A stretch of DNA of 64,000 nt from contig JABDFZ010000001.1 of assembly GCA_013286325.1 (NCBI GenBank), forward strand, positions 37,429 through 101,428, read 5' to 3'. Position numbers and translations under genes: made by a program. The first letter of the stretch is position 1, and each line of letters starts with the position of its first letter. The notes below the pieces were generated by a model. The model was not told the origin of the DNA. It saw only the letters and a program-made list of their open reading frames with translations, and ran no database searches. Below are positions 18,836 through 28,965 of the stretch, piece by piece. Source of the DNA: Bacteroidota bacterium (GTDB taxonomy: Bacteria > Bacteroidota > Bacteroidia > Sphingobacteriales > Sphingobacteriaceae).

Positions 18836-21643
18836 TTAATCCGCTCCAACATTGGCCATTTTTTCAGCTGTTGCCTTTACTGCAGCTTTTACCTGTTTCC
18901 CGGCAGGGGCCTCAAATGCTTTTGAAACAATGTGCAATTGCTGCGCGGCATGTTGTTTTGCAAAACCGGTAGCCGTACTGCTGCCTTCATGTCTCGAAAT
19001 TACATTCAGGTTTATTACTTTATCATTATGGAACTTACGGCAAATATATGGCCATGCACCCATATTTTCAGGCTCTTCCTGTACCCATAAAAATTCAGTA
19101 GCTTTTGTATATTTTGCTCTCATTTTCAGGATCTGGACAATTGGGGTAGGATACAATTGTTCTACACGCACTATAGCCACATCTTTACGTTTATCAGCTT
19201 GCTGTTTTTCAAGAAGATCGTAATAAATTTTACCAGAACACAATAACACGCGTTTCACCTTTTTGACATCAGCGTAAGCATCATCAATCAATTCATGGAA
19301 GTGGCCCTTTGTAAAGTCTTCCAGTTTTGATACACATTTAGGGCTGCGTAGCAGGCTTTTTGGTGTGAAGATGATCAGTGGCTTGCGGAAATCACGAAGC
19401 ATCTGCCTTCTCAGGATATGGAAAAAGTTTGCAGGAGTTGTGCAGTTTGCTACCTGGATATTGCTATCGGCACAAAGCTCCAGAAATCGCTCAATACGTG
19501 CCGATGAATGTTCAGGGCCCTGTCCTTCATAGCCATGCGGCAGTAACATTACCAAACCATTGCCACGCTGCCATTTTGTTTCGGCGCTGGCTATATATTG
19601 GTCAACAATAATTTGTGCTCCGTTAAAGAAATCGCCAAACTGAGCTTCCCATATAGTTAGTGCATTAGGGTTTGCCAGGGCATAGCCATATTCAAAACCC
19701 AAAACGCCATATTCAGATAACAACGAATTAAATATGCTGAATTTGGCTTCTGTTTCTATAGTATCAAGGGGAGTATACTCATCTTCCGATTCGGCCAGTG
19801 TTAAAACCGCATGGCGGTGCGAAAAAGTGCCGCGTTTAACATCCTCGCCGCTCAACCTAACCGGGTGACCATCTTTTAATAAAGTACCATAAGCCAGCAG
19901 TTCGCCCATTGCCCAATCAAAAACATGGGTGCTGTTTACCATTTTATTGCGTTCATCAAAAAGTTTTTCAATTTTTTTGAAGAATGCTTTTCCTTCAGGT
20001 AAAACAGTTATTTTTTCACCGATCTCTAAAAGCTCTTTTTCAGGGACAGCAGTTTCAACCGGTACAAAAAATTCTCTTGTTGTTGCTAAATGCAATCCAT
20101 GCCAGGCGCCTTCAAACATTTGAATAGTTTCAGTAAACCTTTCTTCGGCCTTTGATTCATCAAGTTTGGATTGCAACTCTGCACGGAACTGTTTCTCTAT
20201 CTCTGCTGCCAGGCTGGCATCAATGCTTTTCTCGGCGAGCAGTTTTTGTTTATATATTTCGAGCGGATTTGGATGCGCTTCAATTGCTTTGTATAACAGA
20301 GGCTGGGTAAATTTAGGTTCATCAGCTTCATTATGGCCATACCTGCGATAGCATAATATATCAATAAACACATCTTCGTGAAATACCTGACGGTATTCCA
20401 TAGCCAGGTTCACCACATAAGCCAATGCTTCAACGTCGTCACCATTAACGTGAAAAACAGGCGATAAAACTGTTTTGGCCACATCGGTACAATAAGTACT
20501 TGAACGGGCATCTTTAAAGTTGGTGGTAAAACCTATCTGGTTATTGATCACTATGTGGATAGTTCCGCCGGTGCGGTAACCATCCAGTTTTTCCATTTGT
20601 AAAACTTCGTAAACAATACCCTGGCCAGCTACTGAAGCATCGCCATGTATTAATATAGGCGCTATTTTTGAATGATCGCCATTGTATTTAAAATCGATCT
20701 TTGAGCGGGTTAGACCCTCAACAACCGGATCTACCGCCTCAAGGTGCGACGGGTTAGGGCAAAGACTTAAGTGTACACTTTTACCACCTTTGCTAACTAC
20801 ATCGGTTGAATAACCCAGGTGATATTTTACGTCGCCGCTGAAAGGAGTGTCCTCATCAAAGTTTTTACCTTCAAACTCCGAAAAAACCTCTTTATAAGGT
20901 TTCTCCATTATATTAGTAAGCACATTCAGCCTTCCGCGGTGTGCCATACCTATAATAAACTCTTCAATACCCAGATCGGACCCGCTTTGGATAACAAAAT
21001 CTAAAGCCGGAATCAATGCTTCCGCCCCTTCGAGCGAGAAACGTTTTTGCCCAAGGAACTTGGTACCTAAAAAGTTTTCAAAAACAACTGCATCGTTCAG
21101 CTTATTAAGCATCAGTTTTTTCTGTTCAACAGAAAACGAAGGCGTATTACGTTTGCTTTCCATCCTGTCTTCAAACCATTTTAGTTTGATAGGATTACGA
21201 ATATACCTGTATTCGGCACCTATCGACTGGCAATAAGTGTCCTCCAATAACTGACGGATATCACGCAGCTTGGCAGCGCCTAATCCAACTTCAACACCCG
21301 AATTAAAAACGGTATCGAGGTCGGCATCGCTTAAACCAAAAGTTTCCAGCTCTTTACCCGGAAAATACTTGCGCCTTTCGCGTACAGGGTTGGTTTTTGT
21401 AAATAAATGACCCCGTGTACGGTAGCCATCTATCATATTGAGCACATTTATTTCTTTCAAAAAATGCTCGGGAGTTTCGGCAGCTACAGGGGCAGCAGGT
21501 GCTGGTGTATCTTTGCCAAAATCAAATCCTTCAAAGAATTTTTGCCATCCAAAGTCGACAGATTCAGGGTCTTGTTTGTACGCTTCGTAAAGGGAATTAA
21601 TGTATTCAGCGTTCCCGCTGTTAATATAATTGAGACGATCCAT
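18836..21643 (-). CDS. sucA: 2-oxoglutarate dehydrogenase E1 component
   Basis: Start adjusted to MDRLNYINSGNAEYINSLYEAYKQDPESVDFGWQKFFEGF; GMAHRGRLNVL, HGDASVAGQGIVYE motifs. Confidence 0.96.
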   Translation of the reverse strand: MDRLNYINSGNAEYINSLYEAYKQDPESVDFGWQKFFEGFDFGKDTPAPAAPVAAETPEHFLKEINVLNMIDGYRTRGHLFTKTNPVRERRKYFPGKELETFGLSDADLDTVFNSGVEVGLGAAKLRDIRQLLEDTYCQSIGAEYRYIRNPIKLKWFEDRMESKRNTPSFSVEQKKLMLNKLNDAVVFENFLGTKFLGQKRFSLEGAEALIPALDFVIQSGSDLGIEEFIIGMAHRGRLNVLTNIMEKPYKEVFSEFEGKNFDEDTPFSGDVKYHLGYSTDVVSKGGKSVHLSLCPNPSHLEAVDPVVEGLTRSKIDFKYNGDHSKIAPILIHGDASVAGQGIVYEVLQMEKLDGYRTGGTIHIVINNQIGFTTNFKDARSSTYCTDVAKTVLSPVFHVNGDDVEALAYVVNLAMEYRQVFHEDVFIDILCYRRYGHNEADEPKFTQPLLYKAIEAHPNPLEIYKQKLLAEKSIDASLAAEIEKQFRAELQSKLDESKAEERFTETIQMFEGAWHGLHLATTREFFVPVETAVPEKELLEIGEKITVLPEGKAFFKKIEKLFDERNKMVNSTHVFDWAMGELLAYGTLLKDGHPVRLSGEDVKRGTFSHRHAVLTLAESEDEYTPLDTIETEAKFSIFNSLLSEYGVLGFEYGYALANPNALTIWEAQFGDFFNGAQIIVDQYIASAETKWQRGNGLVMLLPHGYEGQGPEHSSARIERFLELCADSNIQVANCTTPANFFHILRRQMLRDFRKPLIIFTPKSLLRSPKCVSKLEDFTKGHFHELIDDAYADVKKVKRVLLCSGKIYYDLLEKQQADKRKDVAIVRVEQLYPTPIVQILKMRAKYTKATEFLWVQEEPENMGAWPYICRKFHNDKVINLNVISRHEGSSTATGFAKQHAAQQLHIVSKAFEAPAGKQVKAAVKATAEKMANVGAD

Positions 21644-21775
21644 GAGAAACCAATCTTTAAAACGGTACAAAAGTAAACATATAGGCTTACAAACTTTAAA
21701 TTTAATTGTTAAAATCTTTCGGGCAACAGGTTAATTTAATATTAACTGTTACAAGGACGCCTATTAAGGTAAAAA

Positions 21776-21877
21776 TTAGTGCAAAAGCTTGTGCAGAAAA
21801 TCGCGCAGGTAGGATATGCCCTCGAAAAGAATGGCGAGGACACCTATGATAACCGTAAATTGCTCAAAAGAGTTCAT
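21776..21877 (-). CDS. putative 33-aa small membrane protein (MNSFEQFTVIIGVLAILFEGISYLRDFLHKLLH)
   Basis: Short ORF read by hand between cry-DASH and sucA; one hydrophobic helix. Confidence 0.3.
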   Translation of the reverse strand: MNSFEQFTVIIGVLAILFEGISYLRDFLHKLLH

Positions 21878-21926
21878 ACTATTAATACGACTTAAAGCTA
21901 CTAAAATTGTTACAGCCTAATCAATT

Positions 21927-23249
21927 TTATTTTAGCACAATACCTGCCGAAAAGGCCTGGTAATCATCGCTTTTTGTTGCAGGTAGCCAGGTGTCTATAT
22001 AATCGTTCTTTGTGTTTTGTTCCGTAATTTGAATGGAGGTTATATTATAGCGGCTTTCGCGGGCATCATTAGCTCCGGCAATAAATGCCCAATTGCCCCA
22101 GTTGCTTGCAGGGGAATAGTCAATTAATTTTTCTTCAAAATAAGCAGCACCTTTTTTCCAATCCACATTCAGTTCTTTTACTAAAAAGCCGGCAACTACT
22201 TGCCTGTTGCTATTATTTATATAACCTGTAGCATTAAGCTCGTGCATAATTGCATCAACAAGGGCAAAGCCTGTGTCACCGTTTTTCCAGCTTTCAAAAA
22301 GTTCGTCCTGGTTTACAGCGACGTCAGCAGCGTCCGTTGAGTCTTTAGTTGCGATAAATTTTTGGCCATGCTTTTTAAACATAAACCTGAAATAATCGCG
22401 CCATAAAAGGTCTAATAATAAACCAGGATAGTGTGTGTTATTTAATTGCTGGTATTTTATAACTTCCCAATAAACCTGTCTTAGCGAGATACAGCCCAAT
22501 GCTATCCAGGGTGATAATTTAGAAAGATTAATTTGAGCGCCTTTTTTGCCAATAAGTATATGGCTGTTGTTTATAAAGAAACTATCGAGCTGATTTAAAG
22601 CTTCATCCTCTCCCCCAACAAACCGGTTCTCAGACCGCGGATCATCAAATGGTTCATCCAAACCCAGTTGCTTTAAGTCAGGCAATTCCCCGGCATCAGT
22701 AATTTCAGGAGTGACTATATTTTCAGGAGTAGCTGTACATGGGCGAACATTGCTGTCGCGCTCCACTTTCTTTTTGAAAACAGCAAAGCTATCCGGGATG
22801 TCTTTTATAGGGAAAGGAAGATCCTCTTTATGATATAAGGTATGCCCAATAAAATGCTTTAAGTTTAGTTTTATTTTCCAAAGCGTTGTTTCAACCTGTT
22901 CAGATATTTCGGTTTCCTCATGAGCAACTTCCCTATGGTGATAAACCTCATTTACCTGGTACTCATCAGCCAGTTGAGGCAATATTTCTGCTGGATTGCC
23001 AATGCGGATAACGAGTTCACCGCCGATCTTTTTCAGGTTTTTACGAAGATTAGCAACCGACTCCAAAAGAAACCGTGCCCTTAAATTTCCAGTCTTCGGG
23101 TTCCCGGAAAGGTTTTGTTTAAAGTAGAATGGATCAAAACAATATACCGGTAATATTTTATCAGCTTTACGTGTTGCCTCTAACAGTATTTCGTTATCGT
23201 GTATGCGTAAATCATTTCTAAACCAAACCAATATTGTTTTTTCACTCAT
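21927..23249 (-). CDS. cryptochrome DASH / photolyase family protein
   Basis: KTILVWFRNDLRIHDNEILLEA N-terminus; FAD-binding C-terminal region with NWGNWAFIAGANDARESRYNI, cry-DASH-like. Confidence 0.88.
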   Translation of the reverse strand: MSEKTILVWFRNDLRIHDNEILLEATRKADKILPVYCFDPFYFKQNLSGNPKTGNLRARFLLESVANLRKNLKKIGGELVIRIGNPAEILPQLADEYQVNEVYHHREVAHEETEISEQVETTLWKIKLNLKHFIGHTLYHKEDLPFPIKDIPDSFAVFKKKVERDSNVRPCTATPENIVTPEITDAGELPDLKQLGLDEPFDDPRSENRFVGGEDEALNQLDSFFINNSHILIGKKGAQINLSKLSPWIALGCISLRQVYWEVIKYQQLNNTHYPGLLLDLLWRDYFRFMFKKHGQKFIATKDSTDAADVAVNQDELFESWKNGDTGFALVDAIMHELNATGYINNSNRQVVAGFLVKELNVDWKKGAAYFEEKLIDYSPASNWGNWAFIAGANDARESRYNITSIQITEQNTKNDYIDTWLPATKSDDYQAFSAGIVLK

Positions 23250-23512
23250 CGCTTCACAAAGGGGATTAATAAGATTGCAGTTTGCAAATTTGCAATTTAT
23301 TTATTTCTTATACACATCTGTAGCCAATATTTGACATCGGTTAAACATTTTTAGCCGTTGCTTCTTCCTAAACTCTTCCAATTAAACTATTAAGGTACGC
23401 AAATCCTGGTAATTTGTACTATCCTAAAAATCCAACCGTTAATTATAGATACCCGTGACATTTACTTAAATGTAATGTTATAATTTTATAATCTCAACTT
23501 AATACATCTGCT

Positions 23513-24175
23513 ATGGCTACCATTGAAAGTATTCAGAAAGCATATATAGATTTTGTACTTACACAGGGCGAGCAGCCTAAGTCTGTATACATTTTCGCTA
23601 AAAAAATTAAAATGACTGAAGAAGAGTTTTATCGCTTTTTTGGCTCGTTTGATGCACTTGAGCAAAATTTATGGACCGGTTTTGCGGTGAAAACCATTGC
23701 CGAAATAAAAACCCAGGAAGTATGGAGCCAGTATTCGGCGCGCGAAAAAGCTTTATCTTTTTTTTACAGCTTCTTCGAATTATTGAAAAGCAGCCGAAGC
23801 TTTGTTGTTTATAGTATTAAAAAACAACCTAAAACATTTGCTACCCCGCAGGTTTTCCAGGGATTGAAAGATCTTTTTGAGAATTTTTGCAACGATCTTA
23901 TTGTTGAAGGTTTAGAATCGAATGAATTGTCTGAACGTAAGTTTTTCTCCAACCGATATAAGGATGCCCTTTGGGTACAACTTGTTTTTGTATTAAATTT
24001 CTGGATAAACGATAATTCTGCCGGTTTTGAAAAAACAGACGAAGCCATTGAAAAAGGTATCAATGTTACTTTCGATCTTTTCCAGCGTTCACCAATCGAC
24101 AATCTGTTAGAGTATGGCAGGTTCTTAGCCAAACACGGTGGCATTAAGCAAAGCATGGGTTTTGGAAGCAACTAA
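23513..24175 (+). CDS. TetR-like transcriptional regulator
   Basis: N-terminal HTH-like segment (SVYIFAKKIKMTEEEFYRFFGSFDALEQNLW) and TetR C-terminal-type helical domain. Confidence 0.7.
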   Translation: MATIESIQKAYIDFVLTQGEQPKSVYIFAKKIKMTEEEFYRFFGSFDALEQNLWTGFAVKTIAEIKTQEVWSQYSAREKALSFFYSFFELLKSSRSFVVYSIKKQPKTFATPQVFQGLKDLFENFCNDLIVEGLESNELSERKFFSNRYKDALWVQLVFVLNFWINDNSAGFEKTDEAIEKGINVTFDLFQRSPIDNLLEYGRFLAKHGGIKQSMGFGSN

Positions 24176-24830
24176 TTCGTTCGCCGCCATATTCGATATG
24201 GATGGCACCCTCATAGATAACACACCTTATCATTTTAAATCGTGGCAGGCGCTTTTTAAAAAATATAATAAAGGCGAAATAAGCAAAGAGACCTATTATA
24301 CCAGTATTAGCGGCGTGCCCGTTATGGATACCATAAGAAAACTCTTTGGCGATGACCGTGACGAAGCAGGATTAAAAGCGTTGCTTAACGAAAAGGAAGA
24401 ATTTTACAGGCAGGAATACGCTCCTTATGTTGCACCGGTAAATGGCCTCGTGGACTTTTTAAGCAGCCTTAAAAACTCCGGAGTAAAAATGGCAATGGCA
24501 ACATCGGCAACGGTTGAGGATATTGATTTTATTTTAAACAGGATCCCTATCCGTAATGATTTTGATGAGATCGTAAATTCATCAATGGTTAGCAGGCCAA
24601 AGCCAGAACCGCAGATATTTTTAAAGGCTGCAGAAAAATTAAATACAGAACCAGCAAAATGTGTTGTATTTGAAGATTCGTTAGCAGGGATTAAGGCAGC
24701 TAACAGCGCCGGGATGAAAGTTGTAGCAATTACTACCGGGCATACTGCAGATGAATTGCATCCGATTGATTTGGTTATAAACGATTATTCGGAGCTGACC
24801 GTGCAGAAACTTGCTGCACTATTTAAGTAA
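24159..24830 (+). CDS. HAD-family phosphatase (beta-phosphoglucomutase-like)
   Basis: FDMDGTLIDNTPYHFKSW, VFEDSLAGIKAANSAGM; start is GTG 24138 or TTG 24159, overlapping the TetR gene end. Confidence 0.85.
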   Translation, partial: VLEATNSFAAIFDMDGTLIDNTPYHFKSWQALFKKYNKGEISKETYYTSISGVPVMDTIRKLFGDDRDEAGLKALLNEKEEFYRQEYAPYVAPVNGLVDFLSSLKNSGVKMAMATSATVEDIDFILNRIPIRNDFDEIVNSSMVSRPKPEPQIFLKAAEKLNTEPAKCVVFEDSLAGIKAANSAGMKVVAITTGHTADELHPIDLVINDYSELTVQKLAALFK

Positions 24831-24837
24831 CATTGAA

Positions 24838-26172
24838 ATGAGTGATAATACGCCAAAAGAGCAAAATAGTATACCAACCAGCAAAGTACAGCGTTCGGCC
24901 AAATTTGTAAAGACCGGGTTTAAAGTTGGGGGTAATTATATAAAGCATTATTCAAAAAAGCTGTTCAATCCGGATATGGATAAAACTGAGCTAAATGAAG
25001 ATAATGCCGCTGATATTTATGAATCATTAAGCGAGCTGAAAGGCAGTGCCCTTAAAGTTGCGCAGATGCTGAGCATGGATAAAAACCTGTTGCCGCAGGC
25101 GTATACAGATAAGTTTTCTCAATCGCAATACAATGCCCCACCCCTTTCGGGCCCGCTGATTGTGCAAACGTTTAAAAAGTATTTTGGCAAAACGCCCGAT
25201 AAGATCTACGATAAATTTAATGTCCGTTCATCAAACGCAGCATCAATTGGTCAGGTACACCAGGCCGAATTAAATGGCAAAAAACTGGCGGTAAAAATCC
25301 AATACCCGGGTGTTGGCGATTCTATTTCATCCGACCTTAAACTGGTAAAGCCATTTGCTTTTCGCCTGCTCGGCATGAGCGAAAAGGAGCTGGATATTTA
25401 CATGAAAGAAGTTGAGGAACGTTTGTTAGAAGAAACAGATTATGAGTTAGAGGTGCGCCGTTCTATCGAATTTTCTACTGCTTGCGCGGGCTTGGATAAT
25501 GTGGTTTTTCCTAAATATTATCCTGAATTATCAAGTAAGCGCATTATTACTATGGACTGGCTTGAGGGTAAACACCTTCGGGAATTTTTACAGACAAACC
25601 CATCGCAGGAGCTAAGAAATAAAATAGGCCAGGCATTATGGGATTTTTATAATTTTCAGCAACATGAGCTCCGGGCAGTACATGCCGATCCGCATCCGGG
25701 CAATTTTATGATCACCAGCGAAAACAAGCTTGGAATTATTGATTTTGGGTGCATAAAAGAGATGCCTGAAGATTTTTACTATCCCTTCTTCTCCCTTACC
25801 TCAACCGGACTGATGGAGAATAAAGAGGAAACGATTAAGGCGTTCCGTCAGCTGGAAATGATCCACGTTAATGATAGCCCAAAACAAATTGAATTTTATT
25901 ATACCATGTACAGGCAAATGATCGGGCTGTTTGCCAAACCTTATATAACCGATCATTTCGATTTCGGGCAAACTGCATTTTTTGATGAGCTTTACGGCTT
26001 CGGCGAAAAAGTTTCCAAGATGCCGGAGTTTAAGCAAGCACGTGGCGTAAAGCACTTTATTTACGTAAACCGCACCAATTTTGGCCTTTACAATATATTG
26101 CATGAGCTAAAAGCAGAAGTGAAGACAGATACGTTTAAGCCTCATGTAACTTTAGAGTTTGCTGCAAGCTAA
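24838..26172 (+). CDS. AarF/ABC1/UbiB-family kinase
   Basis: KxGQ-like SALKVAQMLSMD, AAASIGQVHQAEL-type motif (SNAASIGQVHQAEL), HADPHPGNFMI, GIIDFGCIKEM. Confidence 0.93.
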   Translation: MSDNTPKEQNSIPTSKVQRSAKFVKTGFKVGGNYIKHYSKKLFNPDMDKTELNEDNAADIYESLSELKGSALKVAQMLSMDKNLLPQAYTDKFSQSQYNAPPLSGPLIVQTFKKYFGKTPDKIYDKFNVRSSNAASIGQVHQAELNGKKLAVKIQYPGVGDSISSDLKLVKPFAFRLLGMSEKELDIYMKEVEERLLEETDYELEVRRSIEFSTACAGLDNVVFPKYYPELSSKRIITMDWLEGKHLREFLQTNPSQELRNKIGQALWDFYNFQQHELRAVHADPHPGNFMITSENKLGIIDFGCIKEMPEDFYYPFFSLTSTGLMENKEETIKAFRQLEMIHVNDSPKQIEFYYTMYRQMIGLFAKPYITDHFDFGQTAFFDELYGFGEKVSKMPEFKQARGVKHFIYVNRTNFGLYNILHELKAEVKTDTFKPHVTLEFAAS

Positions 26173-26300
26173 TAGTTTGTAGTTAAAAAGCTTTAATGAC
26201 ATTGATTTGTACAAACTAGTAATGGCGGCAAAAAATGCTCCGCTAAAAGTTACCAAACCTTAATTTTTATTGCCATTTTTAGGCAAATAAAAATAATGCT

Positions 26301-26612
26301 ATGCTCCTCAAAAACACTTTCGTTCATCACGTACATTTATGGCTTAAGGATAAAGCCGATAAACAGAAATTAATAGACGGCTTGAATACACTTATCCCAA
26401 TACCTCATATCCGCGAAATCCATATTGGTGTACCTGCTGAAACATTCAGGAGTGTGGTAGATCGTTCTTACGATGTATCCCTCCTCATCTTATTTGATAG
26501 CCCTGAAGCACAGGAAGCTTACCAGGTTGATCCTACCCACGTAATATTTGCAGAAAACTATGCCAAACCGCTTTGCAGTAAAGTTGTTGTATCGGATAGT
26601 GTGAATATTTGA
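26301..26612 (+). CDS. Dabb family (stress-responsive A/B barrel) protein
   Basis: FVHHVHLWLKDKADKQKLIDGL...SLLILFDSPEAQEAYQVDPTHVIF. Confidence 0.85.
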   Translation: MLLKNTFVHHVHLWLKDKADKQKLIDGLNTLIPIPHIREIHIGVPAETFRSVVDRSYDVSLLILFDSPEAQEAYQVDPTHVIFAENYAKPLCSKVVVSDSVNI

Positions 26613-26616
26613 TTTA

Positions 26617-26720
26617 GTCCATAGACCATGGTCAATAGTCGATAGCCATTTATAAAACAGAATTAACCACATTTGCTATGGTCTATGGGCCATGGACTAT
26701 GGACCATTAAACTATGAACT
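26617..26720. repeat. intergenic inverted repeat, CCATAG/CTATGG word family
   Basis: Left arm agtccatagaccatggtcaatagtcgatag; right arm ctatggtctatgggccatggactatggaccat (25/32 complementary), reaching the ATG of the next gene. Confidence 0.85.
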
Positions 26721-27619
26721 CAAAAAGCATTCTTCTCACCGGCGGTACGGGCCTTATTGGTAAAAACCTTACCAAACAATTGCTTGCGAAAGGTTACCGT
26801 GTAAGTCATTTAAGCAGGGAGCCAGGGAAAGATCCGCATGTAAAAACTTTTTTGTGGGACATTCACAAAGGCGAAATAGATGCGGATTGCATTGATGGAG
26901 TAGATATAGTTATCCATTTAGCAGGCGCAGGGATAGCAGACAAACGCTGGACAGAAGAAAGAAAAAAAGAACTTATTGATAGCCGTACAAAATCAATAGG
27001 TTTAATTTACCATCTGCTGCGTACTAAAAAACACCAGGTTCATTCCATTATATCGGCCTCTGCAATTGGCTATTATAGTGACCGGGGCGATGAATTGATG
27101 ACTGAAACAAGCCCACCATCAAACGATTTTATGGCTAAATGCTGCATCGAATGGGAAGCTGCTGTTGATGAAGGTAAACAACTGAACCTACGGATAGTGA
27201 AATTCCGCACTGGCGTTGTGCTTGATAATGGCGGAGCGCTTGCAAAACTGGCAATGCCCATAAAGCTGTATGTTGGTTCGCCATTAGGCTCTGGCAAGCA
27301 GTGGATCCCGTGGATCCACTGGCTCGATGTAGTAGACATGTATATGTATGCCATAGAAAATGAAACTTTTACAGGCACCTATAACATGGCGGCTCCAAAC
27401 CCTGTGACCAACAAACAGCTTACCCGGGCCGTTGCAAAACAGTTGCACAAACCACTGTGGGCGCCAAAAATCCCTGCATTTTTGTTAAAGCTTTTGATGG
27501 GTGAAATGAGCACGATAGTATTAGGGAGCACCAAAGTATCGGCACGGAAAATAGAAGATGCAGGTTTCAAATTCAAATATCCTGAAATTACATTGGCGTT
27601 AAAAGAAATTTATGGGTAA
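26714..27619 (+). CDS. TIGR01777 family SDR / epimerase
   Basis: ILLTGGTGLIGKNLTKQLLAKGYRVSHLSR; SAIGYYSDRGDE; WIPWIHWLDVVDMY. Confidence 0.93.
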   Translation: MNSKSILLTGGTGLIGKNLTKQLLAKGYRVSHLSREPGKDPHVKTFLWDIHKGEIDADCIDGVDIVIHLAGAGIADKRWTEERKKELIDSRTKSIGLIYHLLRTKKHQVHSIISASAIGYYSDRGDELMTETSPPSNDFMAKCCIEWEAAVDEGKQLNLRIVKFRTGVVLDNGGALAKLAMPIKLYVGSPLGSGKQWIPWIHWLDVVDMYMYAIENETFTGTYNMAAPNPVTNKQLTRAVAKQLHKPLWAPKIPAFLLKLLMGEMSTIVLGSTKVSARKIEDAGFKFKYPEITLALKEIYG

Positions 27620-28925
27620 AGGACCTGCAATCTCGGTATTTTGGTTCAGGCGCGATCTCAGGCTGAACGATAACGCCGGCCTGTATCATGCACTAAAAAG
27701 TGGAAACCCGGTATTGCCTGTCTTTATTTTTGATAAACAGATATTGGACCAACTAGAAGATAAGGACGACGCCAGGGTCACATTTATTTATCAAACTATT
27801 GAGGAACTTGATAAGGAATTGCAAAAATATGGCAGCAGTTTACTGGTTATTTATGACAAACCTGAACGTGCATGGAATACACTTTTGAAAGATTATGATA
27901 TAGCTGCAGTTTATACTAATCATGATTATGAGCCTTATGCAAGAGTTCGTGATGTAGAAATAAGCAGGTTATTAAAGGATCATGACATACCTTTTAATAC
28001 CTATAAGGACCAGGTAATTTTTGAAAAAGATGAAGTAATTAAGGATGATGGCAAACCCTACACGGTTTATACACCATACATGCGCAGGTGGTATCAAAAA
28101 CTCACCCCTTTCTATCTAAAGGCATATCCCAATAAGAAGTATTTTAAGAATTTCTTAGAGACACCTCCATTCGAGTTGCCAATCTTAAAGCAAATTGGCT
28201 TTGAAAAAAGCAACAAAGATTTCCCGCCAATTCATTATGAAGAACTGATTGCCGATTATGCCGAAAAAAGAAATTTTCCGGCGATCAGGGGCACTACCCA
28301 TATTGGCCTGCATTTGCGGTTTGGCACAGTAAGTATACGCGAGCTTGCACGCATTGCCAACACATTTCAAGAGAAAACATGGCTTAACGAGTTGATTTGG
28401 CGCGAGTTTTATATGATGATACTTTATCATTTTCCCAAAACGGCAGATCATGCCTTCAGGCCGGAGTATGACCGGATTAAATGGGTAAATAACGAGGAGC
28501 ATTTTACGGCCTGGTGCAACGGGCAAACAGGTTACCCACTGGTTGATGCAGGGATGAGGGAGTTAAACGAAACAGGTTATATGCACAACCGTGTACGGAT
28601 GGTTATTGCAAGCTTTTTAAGTAAAGATCTGTTAATTGACTGGCGCTGGGGCGAGCGTTATTTTGCCCGCAAACTGCTCGACTATGAAATGGCCAGTAAT
28701 GTCGGCGGCTGGCAATGGTCTGCGGGTTCGGGTACAGACGCAGCACCCTATTTTAGAATTTTCAATCCCGATTCGCAGCTTAAAAAGTTTGATCCGGAAT
28801 TAAAATATATAAAAAAATGGGTTCCGGAATATGCTGATTTCAGCAAGTATCCAAAACCCATTATTGACCATGCCTTTGCCCGCGAACGTTGTTTAAAAGC
28901 TTTTAAGGAAGCGCTGGCTAAATAA
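27612..28925 (+). CDS. phrB: class I deoxyribodipyrimidine photolyase
   Basis: VFWFRRDLRLNDNAGLYHAL; LIWREFYMMIL; LLIDWRWGERYFARKLLDYEMASNVGGWQWSAGSGTDAAPYFRIFNP. Confidence 0.93.
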   Translation: MGKGPAISVFWFRRDLRLNDNAGLYHALKSGNPVLPVFIFDKQILDQLEDKDDARVTFIYQTIEELDKELQKYGSSLLVIYDKPERAWNTLLKDYDIAAVYTNHDYEPYARVRDVEISRLLKDHDIPFNTYKDQVIFEKDEVIKDDGKPYTVYTPYMRRWYQKLTPFYLKAYPNKKYFKNFLETPPFELPILKQIGFEKSNKDFPPIHYEELIADYAEKRNFPAIRGTTHIGLHLRFGTVSIRELARIANTFQEKTWLNELIWREFYMMILYHFPKTADHAFRPEYDRIKWVNNEEHFTAWCNGQTGYPLVDAGMRELNETGYMHNRVRMVIASFLSKDLLIDWRWGERYFARKLLDYEMASNVGGWQWSAGSGTDAAPYFRIFNPDSQLKKFDPELKYIKKWVPEYADFSKYPKPIIDHAFARERCLKAFKEALAK

Positions 28926-28965
28926 TTAATATTGCGTTTATATAAACACTACGGAGTGTCTCCAA

